From: Cytophagales bacterium UBA2561
GTDB lineage: Bacteria > Bacteroidota > Bacteroidia > Cytophagales > Thermoflexibacteraceae
Assembly (NCBI GenBank): GCA_002340355.1
Contig: DDLX01000018.1
Location: 310,001 to 374,000 of the forward strand
Direction of reading: 5' to 3'
DNA length: 64,000 nucleotides
The translations under genes and the position numbers were made by a program. The notes beneath the pieces are model-generated. The model saw only the letters and a program-made list of their open reading frames with translations. It was not told where the DNA came from and searched no databases. Every line of letters begins with the position of its first letter. The first letter of the stretch is position 1. This document shows positions 18,090 to 27,223 of this stretch, in pieces.

Positions 18090-19511
18090 CTAAGGTACCA
18101 TGAACTTCGATTCTTCAGTTTCGATAAGGCGACCATCTTGGTCATAAAACCCAATTTCAATTTTTCGTTTTGCCTTCCGAGCCGTCTCCTGAGACATTTC
18201 GATAATTACGGCTCCTGTGACCAATCCTTCAACAGGAATCTGTAACATAGATTCATTATTCTCTTGTCCTATAATTTGGATAGTTGCTTCTTTAGGCGAA
18301 ATCAGTCGAAGTGTAACCGCTTTATCAGTTGCCGATTTATTAATCACCTTGTAATTGTACAAGTTCGTAAACGTTCCTCTATCAGTTTTTTGATATATTT
18401 GCCCACGAGACCGAATTAGGGTAGTATCTAACTCTTGGCGCATAAATAATAATGCTCCAATCGCCCCTACCAATATTGTTAGGACAGCAATGTATGCACC
18501 AATTCGTGGAGTAATTCGGAATTTTTGTCCATTTTTAATTCCGTTCTCAGAATCGTATCGAATTAGTCCTTTAGGCTTGTCAATACGTTCCATCATCTCA
18601 TCACAAGCATCAATACAAGCCGTACAATTGACACATTCCAGCTGAGTTCCGTTACGAATATCGATACCTGTTGGACAAACAAAAACACATTGTTTACAAT
18701 CAATACAATCTCCACTAGTACGTTCCTGTCCTTTACGAAGCTTTCCACGAGGTTCACCACGTACATAATCATAGGCAACAACTACTGAGTCACTATCCAA
18801 TAATACACCTTGTAAACGTCCATAAGGACAAACCATAGTACAAGCTTGTTCTCGGAACTTGGAAAATACACCATAGAAAGCCAAACTAAATGCTATAATA
18901 GCTGATAAACCAACTAAATGATTCTTAGGATGATCAGTCACAATTTCTTGAAGTACCTCAATCCCAATAATGTACGATAAAAAGACATTGGCAATTAGAA
19001 ATGAAATTGCAAAGAAAATGGTATGCTTCAGAGTTTTCTTGATGATTTTTTCGCTATTCCAAGGCTGACGAGCCAATTTTTTTTGTTTATTGTAGTCGCC
19101 CTCAATCATGTATTCAATCCTACGAAAAACCATTTCCATAAAAATCGTTTGTGGACAAATCCAACCACAAAAAACCCGTCCAAATGCTACGGTAAACAGA
19201 ACAATGAAAACAATTGACGTTAAGAAGATAATCCCAAAAATAATGAAATCTTGGGGCCAAAAGATGACTCCGAAAAAGATAAATTTTCGATTAAGAATAT
19301 CAAACAAAATCAGAGGATTACCCCCAATTTTGACAAATGGCGCACCGAATAAGAAGCCTAATAAAAGAGTACTGACTACTGTTCGAGCATTATAATACTT
19401 CCCTGTTTGCTTCTTGACATAAAGCCACTTGCGCCTGCCATCATCACCAACAGTTGATATACGGTCTCGAAACGCTTCTTTATTGCGTTTAGGGGGAGTT
19501 TTGACTGCCAT
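18090..19511 (-). CDS. ccoG: Cytochrome c oxidase accessory protein CcoG (FixG/RdxA family)
   Basis: CcoG is a membrane iron-sulfur protein needed to mature the cbb3 oxidase, with Cu(II) reduction as the reported activity. In the 473-residue chain, several membrane segments flank FCGWICPQT (about 115-123) and ACTMVCPYGR (about 223-232). Two 4Fe-4S motifs follow: C269-C272-C275-C279P and C293-C296-C299-C303. A C-terminal immunoglobulin-like FixG domain closes the protein. The genes for the oxidase itself (ccoN, ccoO, ccoP) would normally lie upstream, but the next gene upstream is an unrelated, divergently transcribed CoA ligase. Confidence 0.95.
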   Translation of the reverse strand: MAVKTPPKRNKEAFRDRISTVGDDGRRKWLYVKKQTGKYYNARTVVSTLLLGFLFGAPFVKIGGNPLILFDILNRKFIFFGVIFWPQDFIIFGIIFLTSIVFIVLFTVAFGRVFCGWICPQTIFMEMVFRRIEYMIEGDYNKQKKLARQPWNSEKIIKKTLKHTIFFAISFLIANVFLSYIIGIEVLQEIVTDHPKNHLVGLSAIIAFSLAFYGVFSKFREQACTMVCPYGRLQGVLLDSDSVVVAYDYVRGEPRGKLRKGQERTSGDCIDCKQCVFVCPTGIDIRNGTQLECVNCTACIDACDEMMERIDKPKGLIRYDSENGIKNGQKFRITPRIGAYIAVLTILVGAIGALLFMRQELDTTLIRSRGQIYQKTDRGTFTNLYNYKVINKSATDKAVTLRLISPKEATIQIIGQENNESMLQIPVEGLVTGAVIIEMSQETARKAKRKIEIGFYDQDGRLIETEESKFMVP

Positions 19512-19550
19512 ATTTTTTTAATCTATTTAAGTTATTCGTTCATTGTTAGG

Positions 19551-19558
19551 CAAAATTA
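19551..19558 (-). promoter_or_regulatory. TAnnTTTG -7 box upstream of ccoG
   Basis: On the minus strand TAATTTTG lies about 40 bases before the ccoG start. A matching -33 box is not evident. Confidence 0.45.
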
Positions 19559-19651
19559 CGACCTTTGAATGATTCTGATACCGTTTGTGAGGAAATATCC
19601 TATAAACACCTGTATTTGTACCGCAAGTTATTATCATTAAGAACAAATACA

Positions 19652-19659
19652 TAAATTTG
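19652..19659 (+). promoter_or_regulatory. TAnnTTTG -7 box upstream of the CoA ligase
   Basis: TAAATTTG lies 75 bases before the ATG at 19734. No good -33 box was found at the usual distance. Confidence 0.35.
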
Positions 19660-19733
19660 ATGTATCAAAAAAATTCAATTTTAGAGAGTTATTAAATAAT
19701 AATCAAAAGTAGTCTTATAAAATCGAATAGAAA

Positions 19734-21281
19734 ATGATTTTAGTCACTAAAGCTCAAGAACATAGAAGGCGTACTGCTATCGTAGATATTCATGGACATT
19801 ATTCCTATCAAAATTTAGAAGATACTTCAGCTTATATAGCTAAAAAATTATTAAAGTTAAATGCTGATTATCAAAATATTCCTATTACCTTTTTGATACC
19901 ACCAAGTTTTGAGTATGTTGCCGTGCAATGGGGTATTTGGCGAGCTGGTGCTATTGCCGTTCCAATTGCCCTAACTCACCCTCCTGCCGAAGTAAATTAT
20001 GTCTTAGAAGATAGTCAGGCTCGAATTATTTTTGTTCATTCAACATATCTTGAAAAAGTACAAAAAATAGCTCAAAAGAAATCTATCCAAATTATTGAAA
20101 TCTCATCTGAGTTATTAGCTCAAGCTCAACAGGATTTTAACACCAAAACCGACACAAAATATCAAAAAACATCCCTAAAACTTCCTGAGATTTCAGATGA
20201 CCGTTCCGCAATGATGATTTATACAAGCGGCACAACAAACCGTCCAAAAGGAGTCGTTACAACTCATGGAAACATAAAGGCACAAATAAAAACTTTAGTT
20301 GAAGCATGGGGTTGGGAATCCAGTGATTATATTTTAAATATTTTGCCCTTACATCATGTTCATGGTGTAATTAATGTGGTAAGCTGTGCGCTTTATGCAG
20401 GGGCAACTTGTGAAATGCACGAGCGATTTAATGTTGAACGGACGTGGGAAGTTTTAGCTTCAGGTCGATTAACTTTATTTATGGCTGTACCTACTATTTA
20501 TCAAAAATTAATTCAATTTTGGGAAAAATCACCTGCGTATGAAAAAACGTATCTATCTAACCAAATTTGTAAATTACGTTTAATGGTTTCAGGATCAGCT
20601 GCCTTACCAGTCACCGTTTTACAAAAATGGAAAAGCATTAGTACACATACTTTATTGGAACGTTATGGTATGACTGAGATTGGAATGGGGCTTTCAAATT
20701 CTTTGAATGGAGAGCGTTTAGTAGGCAAGGTAGGAAAGCCTTTACCAAATGTTGAAATCCGATTAGTTGATGAAAAAGGGAAAACAATCGAAGAAATAGC
20801 ACAAAGTGGTGAAATACAGATAAAAAGTCCTTCAGTTTTTAAAGAATATTGGCAAAAAACCGAAGCTACTCAAGAAGCATTTACAGAAGATGGTTGGTTT
20901 ATTACAGGAGATATTGCTCAGCAAGATGAAGATGGAAATTATCAAATTTTAGGGCGAAAATCTCAAGATATTATCAAAACAGGAGGCTTTAAAGTTTCGG
21001 CATTAGAAATTGAAAGTATCCTTTTAACCTTGCAAGAAATCGAAGAATGTGCTGTGGTTGGCATTCCTCATGATGAATTTGGTGAAAAAGTAGGTATTCT
21101 TTTTATGAGTAATATTTCTGATATAAATCTCGAAAATTTGAAAGAAAAATCCAAAAAACACCTTGCACCTTACAAAGTACCTTCTTTTTGGAAAAAAGTT
21201 GAAAAACTACCCCGTAATGCAATGGGAAAAGTGTTAAAACCCACAGTTAGAAGGCAATTTTCTGCCAAAGATAAAGTTTAG
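19734..21281 (+). CDS. Acyl-CoA synthetase, malonyl-CoA ligase (MatB/ACSF3)-like
   Basis: This 515-residue AMP-binding enzyme activates a carboxylic acid with ATP and CoA. Visible motifs are the P-loop YTSGTTNRPKG (163-173), LLERYGMTEIGMGLSN (about 307-322), the TGD motif (391-393), the hinge GRKSQDIIKTGGFKVS (about 407-422) and a C-terminal PRNAMGKVLK with the catalytic lysine. The combination VSGSAALP, YGMTEIGM-LSN and IIKTGGFKVSALEIE is the pattern of malonyl-CoA synthetases (MatB, ACSF3), more than of acetyl-CoA or long-chain ligases. Malonate as substrate is therefore a reasoned guess. The gene is divergent from ccoG and is followed by a Uma2 gene 93 bases later. Confidence 0.82.
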   Translation: MILVTKAQEHRRRTAIVDIHGHYSYQNLEDTSAYIAKKLLKLNADYQNIPITFLIPPSFEYVAVQWGIWRAGAIAVPIALTHPPAEVNYVLEDSQARIIFVHSTYLEKVQKIAQKKSIQIIEISSELLAQAQQDFNTKTDTKYQKTSLKLPEISDDRSAMMIYTSGTTNRPKGVVTTHGNIKAQIKTLVEAWGWESSDYILNILPLHHVHGVINVVSCALYAGATCEMHERFNVERTWEVLASGRLTLFMAVPTIYQKLIQFWEKSPAYEKTYLSNQICKLRLMVSGSAALPVTVLQKWKSISTHTLLERYGMTEIGMGLSNSLNGERLVGKVGKPLPNVEIRLVDEKGKTIEEIAQSGEIQIKSPSVFKEYWQKTEATQEAFTEDGWFITGDIAQQDEDGNYQILGRKSQDIIKTGGFKVSALEIESILLTLQEIEECAVVGIPHDEFGEKVGILFMSNISDINLENLKEKSKKHLAPYKVPSFWKKVEKLPRNAMGKVLKPTVRRQFSAKDKV

Positions 21282-21374
21282 TTTTTTACATATTTTTTTA
21301 TTTTTATGATTATCAAGAAAATATAGCATTTAATTATTTGATAATCACACTACTTCAACAAGTTTAAAATTGAC

Positions 21375-22004
21375 ATGGAAACCATTGATTTATTAGAGAA
21401 ATTGGAAGATTTGACCCAAATGCGCTTTGAATTTATGGAAGGGCGGTTTTGGCTCAAAAATACGGGCGAACCATTGTCACAAGAAATGATAAATTATATT
21501 TTGAGTGATAAATTTGACATTCATTTTTTTCAACAAAATTTTTCAGATATGGCATCAGTCAATCACACCAAAATTATCAGACAATTAGATGGAATGTTTT
21601 GGCAACAATTAAATCAAACCGAATACCTCCATTATGTGGAAAGTATCCAGATAAAAACCAAATTATTTGGCTCATTTATGCGCCCTGATTTAACCATAGT
21701 TTTAGCCCAAACAGAAGAATTATCTGCCCAAAGTGTATTAGGAAATCCCCATACCATTGTGGAAGTGTTATCATCTTCGACTGAAAAATATGACCGAAAT
21801 CAAAAAAAAGAAGCCTACCAAACTATCCCAAGTTTACAAGAGTACCTCCTCATTGCTCAAGATGAACATAAAATTGAACAATACATCCGAGACGGAAAAA
21901 CCAACTGGACAGTTAAAATTTATGACTCAATTGAGCAAACTTGCATCCTGACGGTAGGAGTAAAAATTAAATTGAGTAAATTATATCAAGACATAATACA
22001 GTAG
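21375..22004 (+). CDS. Uma2 family (DUF820) putative restriction-endonuclease-fold protein
   Basis: The 209-residue protein shows the Uma2 signature in its second half: RPDLTIVLAQ, then NPHTIVEVLSSSTEKYDRNQKKEAYQTIPSLQEYLLIAQDEH in order, with the spaced D, E and K/Q residues of the PD-(D/E)XK fold. The N-terminal half contains VNHTKIIRQLDGMFWQQL, the usual helix. It is only distantly related to the other Uma2 protein in the window (4311-4910). The role is unknown. It is followed, on the other strand, by the family 9 glycosyltransferase gene with a 31-base gap. Confidence 0.83.
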   Translation: METIDLLEKLEDLTQMRFEFMEGRFWLKNTGEPLSQEMINYILSDKFDIHFFQQNFSDMASVNHTKIIRQLDGMFWQQLNQTEYLHYVESIQIKTKLFGSFMRPDLTIVLAQTEELSAQSVLGNPHTIVEVLSSSTEKYDRNQKKEAYQTIPSLQEYLLIAQDEHKIEQYIRDGKTNWTVKIYDSIEQTCILTVGVKIKLSKLYQDIIQ

Positions 22005-22035
22005 TAAATTGCTGAATCATGTAATTGATTTTAAA

Positions 22036-23100
22036 TCATTTTTTCAAAACAGAAAGCCCTGCCTCAATTACTTCTCGACTCGAAATTTGGTTCATACAAT
22101 CAAAATGCCCTTTTGGACATTGATCTCGACCATTGGCTGTACATGGACGGCATGACAAATCCTTTTCGACTACAGCACTTTTTTCAGGCAATGGAAAAAA
22201 ACCTAATTCATAAGTGGTGCATCCAAAAATAGCAGTTACAGGTGTTTTTTGAGCTTGTGCCATATGCATCATTCCTGTATCGTTGGTAATCGCCAAATGT
22301 GCCATTTTCAATAAAGCTCCTGACTCTAATAAATTCAGTTTTCCTGCAAAATTGAGTGTTTTAGCTGTCGTTTTAAAGTTCATTTCTACGGTGATATCTT
22401 GCTGAATTCTTTCACATAACTCAATATCTTCCCGACCTCCTACAAAAATTATCCATGCGCCATATTTTTGGATATAGTATTTTCCAACTTCGGCAAATCG
22501 TTCGGGCAACCAGCGTTTTGTAGGAGAGCTTGCTCCTGGGCAAAGTACAATTAAAGGTTTTGTAAAATCATAACCTTTCGCTTTTAATTTCTCAGAAACA
22601 AATTCTATTTCGGAGAGAGGTAAAAAAATTTCTGTTCCTTTTCCATCATAAGAAATTCCTTCTGGCTTGAGGGTATCAAAATACCGTTGATAAACAGGTG
22701 TAATTACTTCAGGATAACGATTCACTCGAAATTTTAGTAAGAAAAAACGATTCCAATATTCTTTGGAGTAAGAAGTTATTTTTGCATCTAAACCAGTTCG
22801 TAAAAAATAACTTCGTAGATTTTTGTGTAAATCAATAATACGATCATATTTTTCAGCTTGAAGTTGTTTTTTTAATTCTTTTAGTCCCGCAAATCCTGTT
22901 TTTTTATCATAAGTTAAAACATTAGAAATATGAGGATTATGACGAAGTAAATCAGCAAATTCCTTTTTTATGACAAAATCAATTTGCGCTTTGGGGTAAT
23001 GCGTCCTTACCGAACGCACCAACGGCGTGGTTAAAATAATATCTCCAATCGAACTCTGTCGAATAATTAGAATTTTGGTATATTTCTCCGAATCAGGCAC
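22036..23100 (-). CDS. Glycosyltransferase family 9 (heptosyltransferase-like, LPS core)
   Basis: This 354-residue cytoplasmic enzyme resembles ADP-heptose:LPS heptosyltransferases (RfaF/WaaF group). Visible blocks are IRQSSIGDIILTTPLVRSVR at the N terminus, CPGASSPTKRWLPERFAEV near the nucleotide-sugar site, and NDTGMMHMAQAQKTPVTAIFG. A cysteine-rich tail follows (CRPCTANGRDQCPKGHFDCM). The frame has no ATG near the N terminus; the start used is a GTG at 23100, with a stop codon not far upstream. A TAnnTTTG box at 23186-23193 lies upstream. The exact sugar donor cannot be read from sequence. Confidence 0.88.
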   Translation of the reverse strand: MPDSEKYTKILIIRQSSIGDIILTTPLVRSVRTHYPKAQIDFVIKKEFADLLRHNPHISNVLTYDKKTGFAGLKELKKQLQAEKYDRIIDLHKNLRSYFLRTGLDAKITSYSKEYWNRFFLLKFRVNRYPEVITPVYQRYFDTLKPEGISYDGKGTEIFLPLSEIEFVSEKLKAKGYDFTKPLIVLCPGASSPTKRWLPERFAEVGKYYIQKYGAWIIFVGGREDIELCERIQQDITVEMNFKTTAKTLNFAGKLNLLESGALLKMAHLAITNDTGMMHMAQAQKTPVTAIFGCTTYELGFFPLPEKSAVVEKDLSCRPCTANGRDQCPKGHFDCMNQISSREVIEAGLSVLKK

Positions 23101-23185
23101 CCGTACAACGTTATTTTTGAGAAATTCTTTTGATGAAAATCATACAATATGATTCATTTTTATAAGTATATTACAAAAGAAAAGC

Positions 23186-23193
23186 CAAAATTA
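23186..23193 (-). promoter_or_regulatory. TAnnTTTG -7 box upstream of the GT9 gene
   Basis: On the minus strand TAATTTTG lies 86 bases upstream of the GTG start. A -33 box is not clear. Confidence 0.35.
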
Positions 23194-23269
23194 CAAAAAC
23201 CGAAATCATTTCATTCTAGATTCTTGGAAAAAGGAATTCTGAAAACTTTTAAGTCCTTTGTTTTTCCCT

Positions 23270-23277
23270 TAATTTTG
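23270..23277 (+). promoter_or_regulatory. TAnnTTTG -7 box upstream of the TamL-like gene
   Basis: TAATTTTG lies 26 bases before the ATG at 23304, giving a short leader. The -33 region is T-rich without a clear TTTG at the usual distance. Confidence 0.5.
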
Positions 23278-23303
23278 GCGATAAAAAATAATATATCCAC
23301 TCC

Positions 23304-25814
23304 ATGAAACCTACTTTTTACCTCATTCTAATCGCATTCCTTCCCTTTTTTTCGTCTTGTTCGGTGATGAAAAATCTCCATCCAGACGAAAGATTACTGT
23401 ATTCTCAAACCATTGAGGGGGTAAAAGATTTGGATATTGAAGAACTAGAATTATTTTATCGACAGAAACCCAATCGGCGAATTTTATACACCTCGTGGAT
23501 GCCTTATTTGGGAGCTTATTTTTTTGGGAAACCCCGTTATGAACGCAAAAAAGAAGATTATAAGAAGAAAATCATTGAGCTAGAACAAAAACTACATCAA
23601 ATCATGTCGGACTCTACTCTGGTCGAAAAACGTAAATACCGACTTGATGAAAAATACAAACGTAAGATTGATGCCTTAAAAGTAGCTTATCGAGAAGGAA
23701 ATTGGTTAATGCGTTCGGTAGGTGAACCACCTGCTATTTTTGACTCCTTGAAAATGGTTGTAACTGCCGAAAAATTACAGCTCTTTATTCAACAGGCAGG
23801 TTATTTTTCGGCTATTGTAAAACCGAAGTATGAAATTAAACATAAAAAAGTTTTTGTAAGATATATTGTAAATCAAGGACTTCCACACTATATTCATCAT
23901 TTTGAAATGCTCTCAGAGGATACGGCATTGTTGCATTTTGCTCAAAAAGTGGAAAAGCACTCAGTACTAGAGAAAGGACATCGGTTTTCGCGTCAAAATT
24001 TAGTTTCAGAAAGGGAAAGATTAGCAAGTGCGGTCAAAGAATATGGGTATTTTCACTTCACTAAAGACTACATCTTTTATGAAATAGATACGGTAAATGT
24101 TCCTTCATCCACTACTGAGAAAAAATTTTTAGATATTAAAATTCGACTTGAACCTCCCGAAAATGACACTATTCATCGGCGTTATCAAATTGCTCAAGTC
24201 AATTTTACATCAGATATCCAACAAGCAAAAAATGTGATTTATGAAACCGACTCAGTCACAGGTGAAGTAACTTATCGAGAACGAGAACGAGATACACTTC
24301 GAGTAGGCAAGAAAAATTTTATAATTCACGGACAACGGTATTCACCTCGCATTTTGAGCGAAAAAATTTCTTTACATGAGGGATTATTTTACCATCATAG
24401 CAAAACCGTACGAACCCAACGAGCTTTGGCACAAATGGGAGTTTTTAAGTTCGTAAATGTACGTTATGATACACTTCCCAATCACAATTTATCAGCTAAT
24501 ATTTTTGTAAACTCCTTTGATAAATATGATGTTTCGGTCGAATTCGGAGCTAGCATGAGTCAAACGTTACCAGGACCTTTTATTGCTTTGGGATGGCGGA
24601 CTAGAAATATTTTCGGAGCAGGAGATGTCTTTGATGTTTCTTTAACCAGTTCAATCGAATCACAAGTTTCGAATCAAAGCAGTAATAATAAACCAACTTA
24701 TAATAGTAATGAAATTAATCTGAATGGTACCTTTTCGATTCCTACAATGCTCTTTCCTATCTCTAAAAAACGCCGCGACAAAATTGGGATTTTTCGGACA
24801 CAAACCAAAATTAGTGGGGGGTGGGTGTTTACTGATCGCCCCGAATATACCCGTACTACCATTACAGGAGCATTTGGTTATACATGGGACAATGGACAAT
24901 ATTCAAATTTCAAAGTAGATTTATTAAACATTGGGATTATCCGAACACGGCGATTAAGTGCTAGTTTCTTGAACTATTTGTTTGACATTGAATTAGATAG
25001 TCGTTCAGGAAATAAAGGAGTTCTACTACGTTCATTCGAGTCCTCTTTACTTAGTAGTTCTACCTTTAGCTTTACTTATCATAATAGTAAAAATATTCAT
25101 GATCTCTATTGGCACACTCATCTGGAGGCAGGTGGCACTTATCTTAATTTATTAGGAAAGGACTTTTTTGAACAAAACCCTACACTTTTAGGCTTGGAAT
25201 ATTACCGTTTCTACCGTCTTCAAACCGAATTACGTTATTATATCCCACTCGGAAAAACAGGTAAGTTAGCTTTACGTGGCAATTTTGGGCTAGCCCGTTC
25301 ATATGGTACACAAGATAATGAAGCATCCATCTTGCCCTATGACAAGCATTTTTTTATTGGAGGAAGCAATAGTGTTCGAGCATGGCGACCTCGCCGTTTG
25401 GGTCCAGGTTCATTTACTCCTTCCACTAATGAAGATGGCAGTTTTGATTATAGTTTTGAACAACCAGGGGAGCTGATGTTAGAATTGAATGCCGAATATC
25501 GAAACAAGTTATTCAGTATCATCAACTGGGCAGTATTTATTGATGCAGGCAATGTTTGGTTAACTCGACCTGATAATCGTATCGGAACAACATTCGATAA
25601 ACGAACTTTTCTAAGTGAATTGGGAGTAGGCGCAGGACTGGGGTTACGATTTGACTTATCATTTTTAATAATGCGATTTGATGCTGCCACTAAAATTTTT
25701 GATCCTGCTTTACCATATGGGAGTCGATTTGTAGGACGAGCATTTTCCTTTCGGGAACTCGTTACACTTCGTGGGCAATCAGTCTTAAATATCGGCATTG
25801 GATATCCATTCTAA
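23304..25814 (+). CDS. Omp85 family outer-membrane lipoprotein (TamL-like)
   Basis: The 836-residue protein starts with a lipoprotein signal (hydrophobic LILIAFLPFF then FSSC, with lipidation expected at the cysteine near residue 19). POTRA-like domains follow; a C-terminal Omp85 beta barrel ends with aromatic residues (NIGIGYPF). The barrel contains the segments FFIGGSNSVRAWRPRRLGPG and FIDAGNVW, typical of BamA/TamA proteins. In Bacteroidota the lipoprotein form is TamL, which works with TamB in moving or assembling envelope components. A tamB gene, often adjacent, is not seen next to it here. It ends in a bidirectional terminator shared with the L25 gene. Confidence 0.9.
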   Translation: MKPTFYLILIAFLPFFSSCSVMKNLHPDERLLYSQTIEGVKDLDIEELELFYRQKPNRRILYTSWMPYLGAYFFGKPRYERKKEDYKKKIIELEQKLHQIMSDSTLVEKRKYRLDEKYKRKIDALKVAYREGNWLMRSVGEPPAIFDSLKMVVTAEKLQLFIQQAGYFSAIVKPKYEIKHKKVFVRYIVNQGLPHYIHHFEMLSEDTALLHFAQKVEKHSVLEKGHRFSRQNLVSERERLASAVKEYGYFHFTKDYIFYEIDTVNVPSSTTEKKFLDIKIRLEPPENDTIHRRYQIAQVNFTSDIQQAKNVIYETDSVTGEVTYRERERDTLRVGKKNFIIHGQRYSPRILSEKISLHEGLFYHHSKTVRTQRALAQMGVFKFVNVRYDTLPNHNLSANIFVNSFDKYDVSVEFGASMSQTLPGPFIALGWRTRNIFGAGDVFDVSLTSSIESQVSNQSSNNKPTYNSNEINLNGTFSIPTMLFPISKKRRDKIGIFRTQTKISGGWVFTDRPEYTRTTITGAFGYTWDNGQYSNFKVDLLNIGIIRTRRLSASFLNYLFDIELDSRSGNKGVLLRSFESSLLSSSTFSFTYHNSKNIHDLYWHTHLEAGGTYLNLLGKDFFEQNPTLLGLEYYRFYRLQTELRYYIPLGKTGKLALRGNFGLARSYGTQDNEASILPYDKHFFIGGSNSVRAWRPRRLGPGSFTPSTNEDGSFDYSFEQPGELMLELNAEYRNKLFSIINWAVFIDAGNVWLTRPDNRIGTTFDKRTFLSELGVGAGLGLRFDLSFLIMRFDAATKIFDPALPYGSRFVGRAFSFRELVTLRGQSVLNIGIGYPF

Positions 25815-25820
25815 TTCTGA

Positions 25821-25860
25821 AAAAAGAAAAGGCATGATTTTGAGATCATGCCTTTCTTTT
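25821..25860. terminator. Bidirectional terminator between tamL-like gene and rplY
   Basis: Bases 25828-25838 (AAAGGCATGAT) are exactly complementary to 25845-25855. An A run precedes the stem and a T run follows it, so it should stop transcripts from both convergent genes. Confidence 0.85.
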
Positions 25861-25884
25861 AGAATCTTATGTATAATCACTAAA

Positions 25885-26481
25885 TTATTCTTCCGTAGCC
25901 CCTTCTTCACCTTCTTCTTCTCCGTCTTTGCCTCGCAAGGCTCTCGGGATTTCTACAGAAGCCACTGTAGTTAAAGTATTTTGTAAAATAGTGAAATCTC
26001 CTGTTTGAGCATCTTCAACTCGCACAGACTTGCCAAGATCTAACTTACTAACATCAAATTCGATGTTTTCAGGCATATTAGCAGGTAGTGCTTTAATTTT
26101 TAATTTTCTAACCTTTGTCAATAATTTACCACCTTCTTGTACACCGGGCGCATTTCCCACGAGTTTAACAGGAATGGACATGGTTACAGTTTTATCGTCA
26201 TTCAGCTCCAGAAAATCTGCATGCAGGATAATTTCACTAACAGGGTGAAATTGTACATCTTGTAAAATACATCGATGTACCTCACCTTCTACATTCACAT
26301 CCACAAATGCCGCTTGAGGAGTATAGACTAAATCCCGAAACAGAATCATAGGAACATGAAAGTGTTTTTGTTCCTTTCCGCCGTACATTACACAAGGAAC
26401 ATTGCCTTCTCGGCGCAATTGTTTAGCGTCACTTTTCCCGAGATTTGCTCTGTGATACCCTATAATCTCGACTATTCTCAT
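25885..26481 (-). CDS. rplY: 50S ribosomal protein L25/general stress protein Ctc
   Basis: The 198-residue protein is the two-domain Ctc/TL5 form. The N-terminal domain (about 1-90) binds 5S rRNA and shows RANLGKSDAKQLRREGNVPCVMYGG and VQFHPVSEIILHADF. The C-terminal TL5 domain (about 95-185) shows IPVKLVGNAPGVQEGGKL and LPANMPENIEFDVSKLDLG. The tail is strongly acidic (GKDGEEEGEEGATEE), as in other Bacteroidota. The neighbour often found next to it, a peptidyl-tRNA hydrolase or prs gene, is absent. A -7 box at 26560-26567 lies 79 bases upstream. Confidence 0.95.
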   Translation of the reverse strand: MRIVEIIGYHRANLGKSDAKQLRREGNVPCVMYGGKEQKHFHVPMILFRDLVYTPQAAFVDVNVEGEVHRCILQDVQFHPVSEIILHADFLELNDDKTVTMSIPVKLVGNAPGVQEGGKLLTKVRKLKIKALPANMPENIEFDVSKLDLGKSVRVEDAQTGDFTILQNTLTTVASVEIPRALRGKDGEEEGEEGATEE

Positions 26482-26559
26482 TTTTATAAAACTTTAGAAA
26501 TGAATAAATTATACTAATAAATGGCTTTATGAATTATAGTTTAGTTCATAAAAGGAGCG

Positions 26560-26567
26560 CAAAGGTA
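26560..26567 (-). promoter_or_regulatory. TAnnTTTG -7 box upstream of rplY
   Basis: On the minus strand TACCTTTG is followed by GCGCTCC. The same TTTGCGCT context recurs at 27236-27243. No -33 TTTG is evident. Confidence 0.5.
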
Positions 26568-27187
26568 GATATTTTAAAAATAATTTTAGGCTTCTACTAC
26601 TAAATTTTTGTTTTTATATCACATCAAGATAAACAGACTATTATTAATATAATAATGTATTTCTTATAAAGAACTATTTTAATATTTTTTTGAACTTGTG
26701 TATTTTCAAACAGTTTCCAATAGCCCAAAATGTTTATTTCTTTTTTATCCAAAAATGATTGAAGGTTTTATTCGGTATTAAAGAGGTGAGATCATACCTA
26801 TTTTTTCTAAAAAAAGGTATTTTAAAAAATTTTAGGGTTAAATTTAGTTGTTTTTTCAAAAAAAAAAGCTTTTTTTTATTACATGGGCTTTTTTTAAAGT
26901 TAAAATTATATTAAAAATGTTTTAATAAAAAAGAATTTAGAGTGATTTAATGAAGAAATAGCTTCTGAAGAGATGGGATAATAAGCTTTAAACATAGCTT
27001 TTCACATCTCATTCAAACCTTATTTATTTTTCTATAATTTGAATTTTTTATATAATTAGTATGCAAAAATTGATTTTTTATATCTCAAAGATGAAGCAAA
27101 AAATATAAAATAATGTAAAAAGAAAAAAAACATTACATCATTTTTATCAATTGATTGTCAGTTATATTTGCTTATACGGTTTTGCGA

Positions 27188-27219
27188 TTTTGTATTTTTA
27201 GGTTCTTCTTCTATCTTTG
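27188..27219 (+). promoter_or_regulatory. Consensus Bacteroidota promoter with no protein gene behind it
   Basis: A TTTTG box (27188-27192) and TATCTTTG (27212-27219) are separated by exactly 19 bases, the best match to TTTG-N19-TAnnTTTG that I found in the window. The expected start point is near 27224. The next feature downstream is a terminator at 27378, not a gene. Confidence 0.7.
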
Positions 27220-27223
27220 TGAT

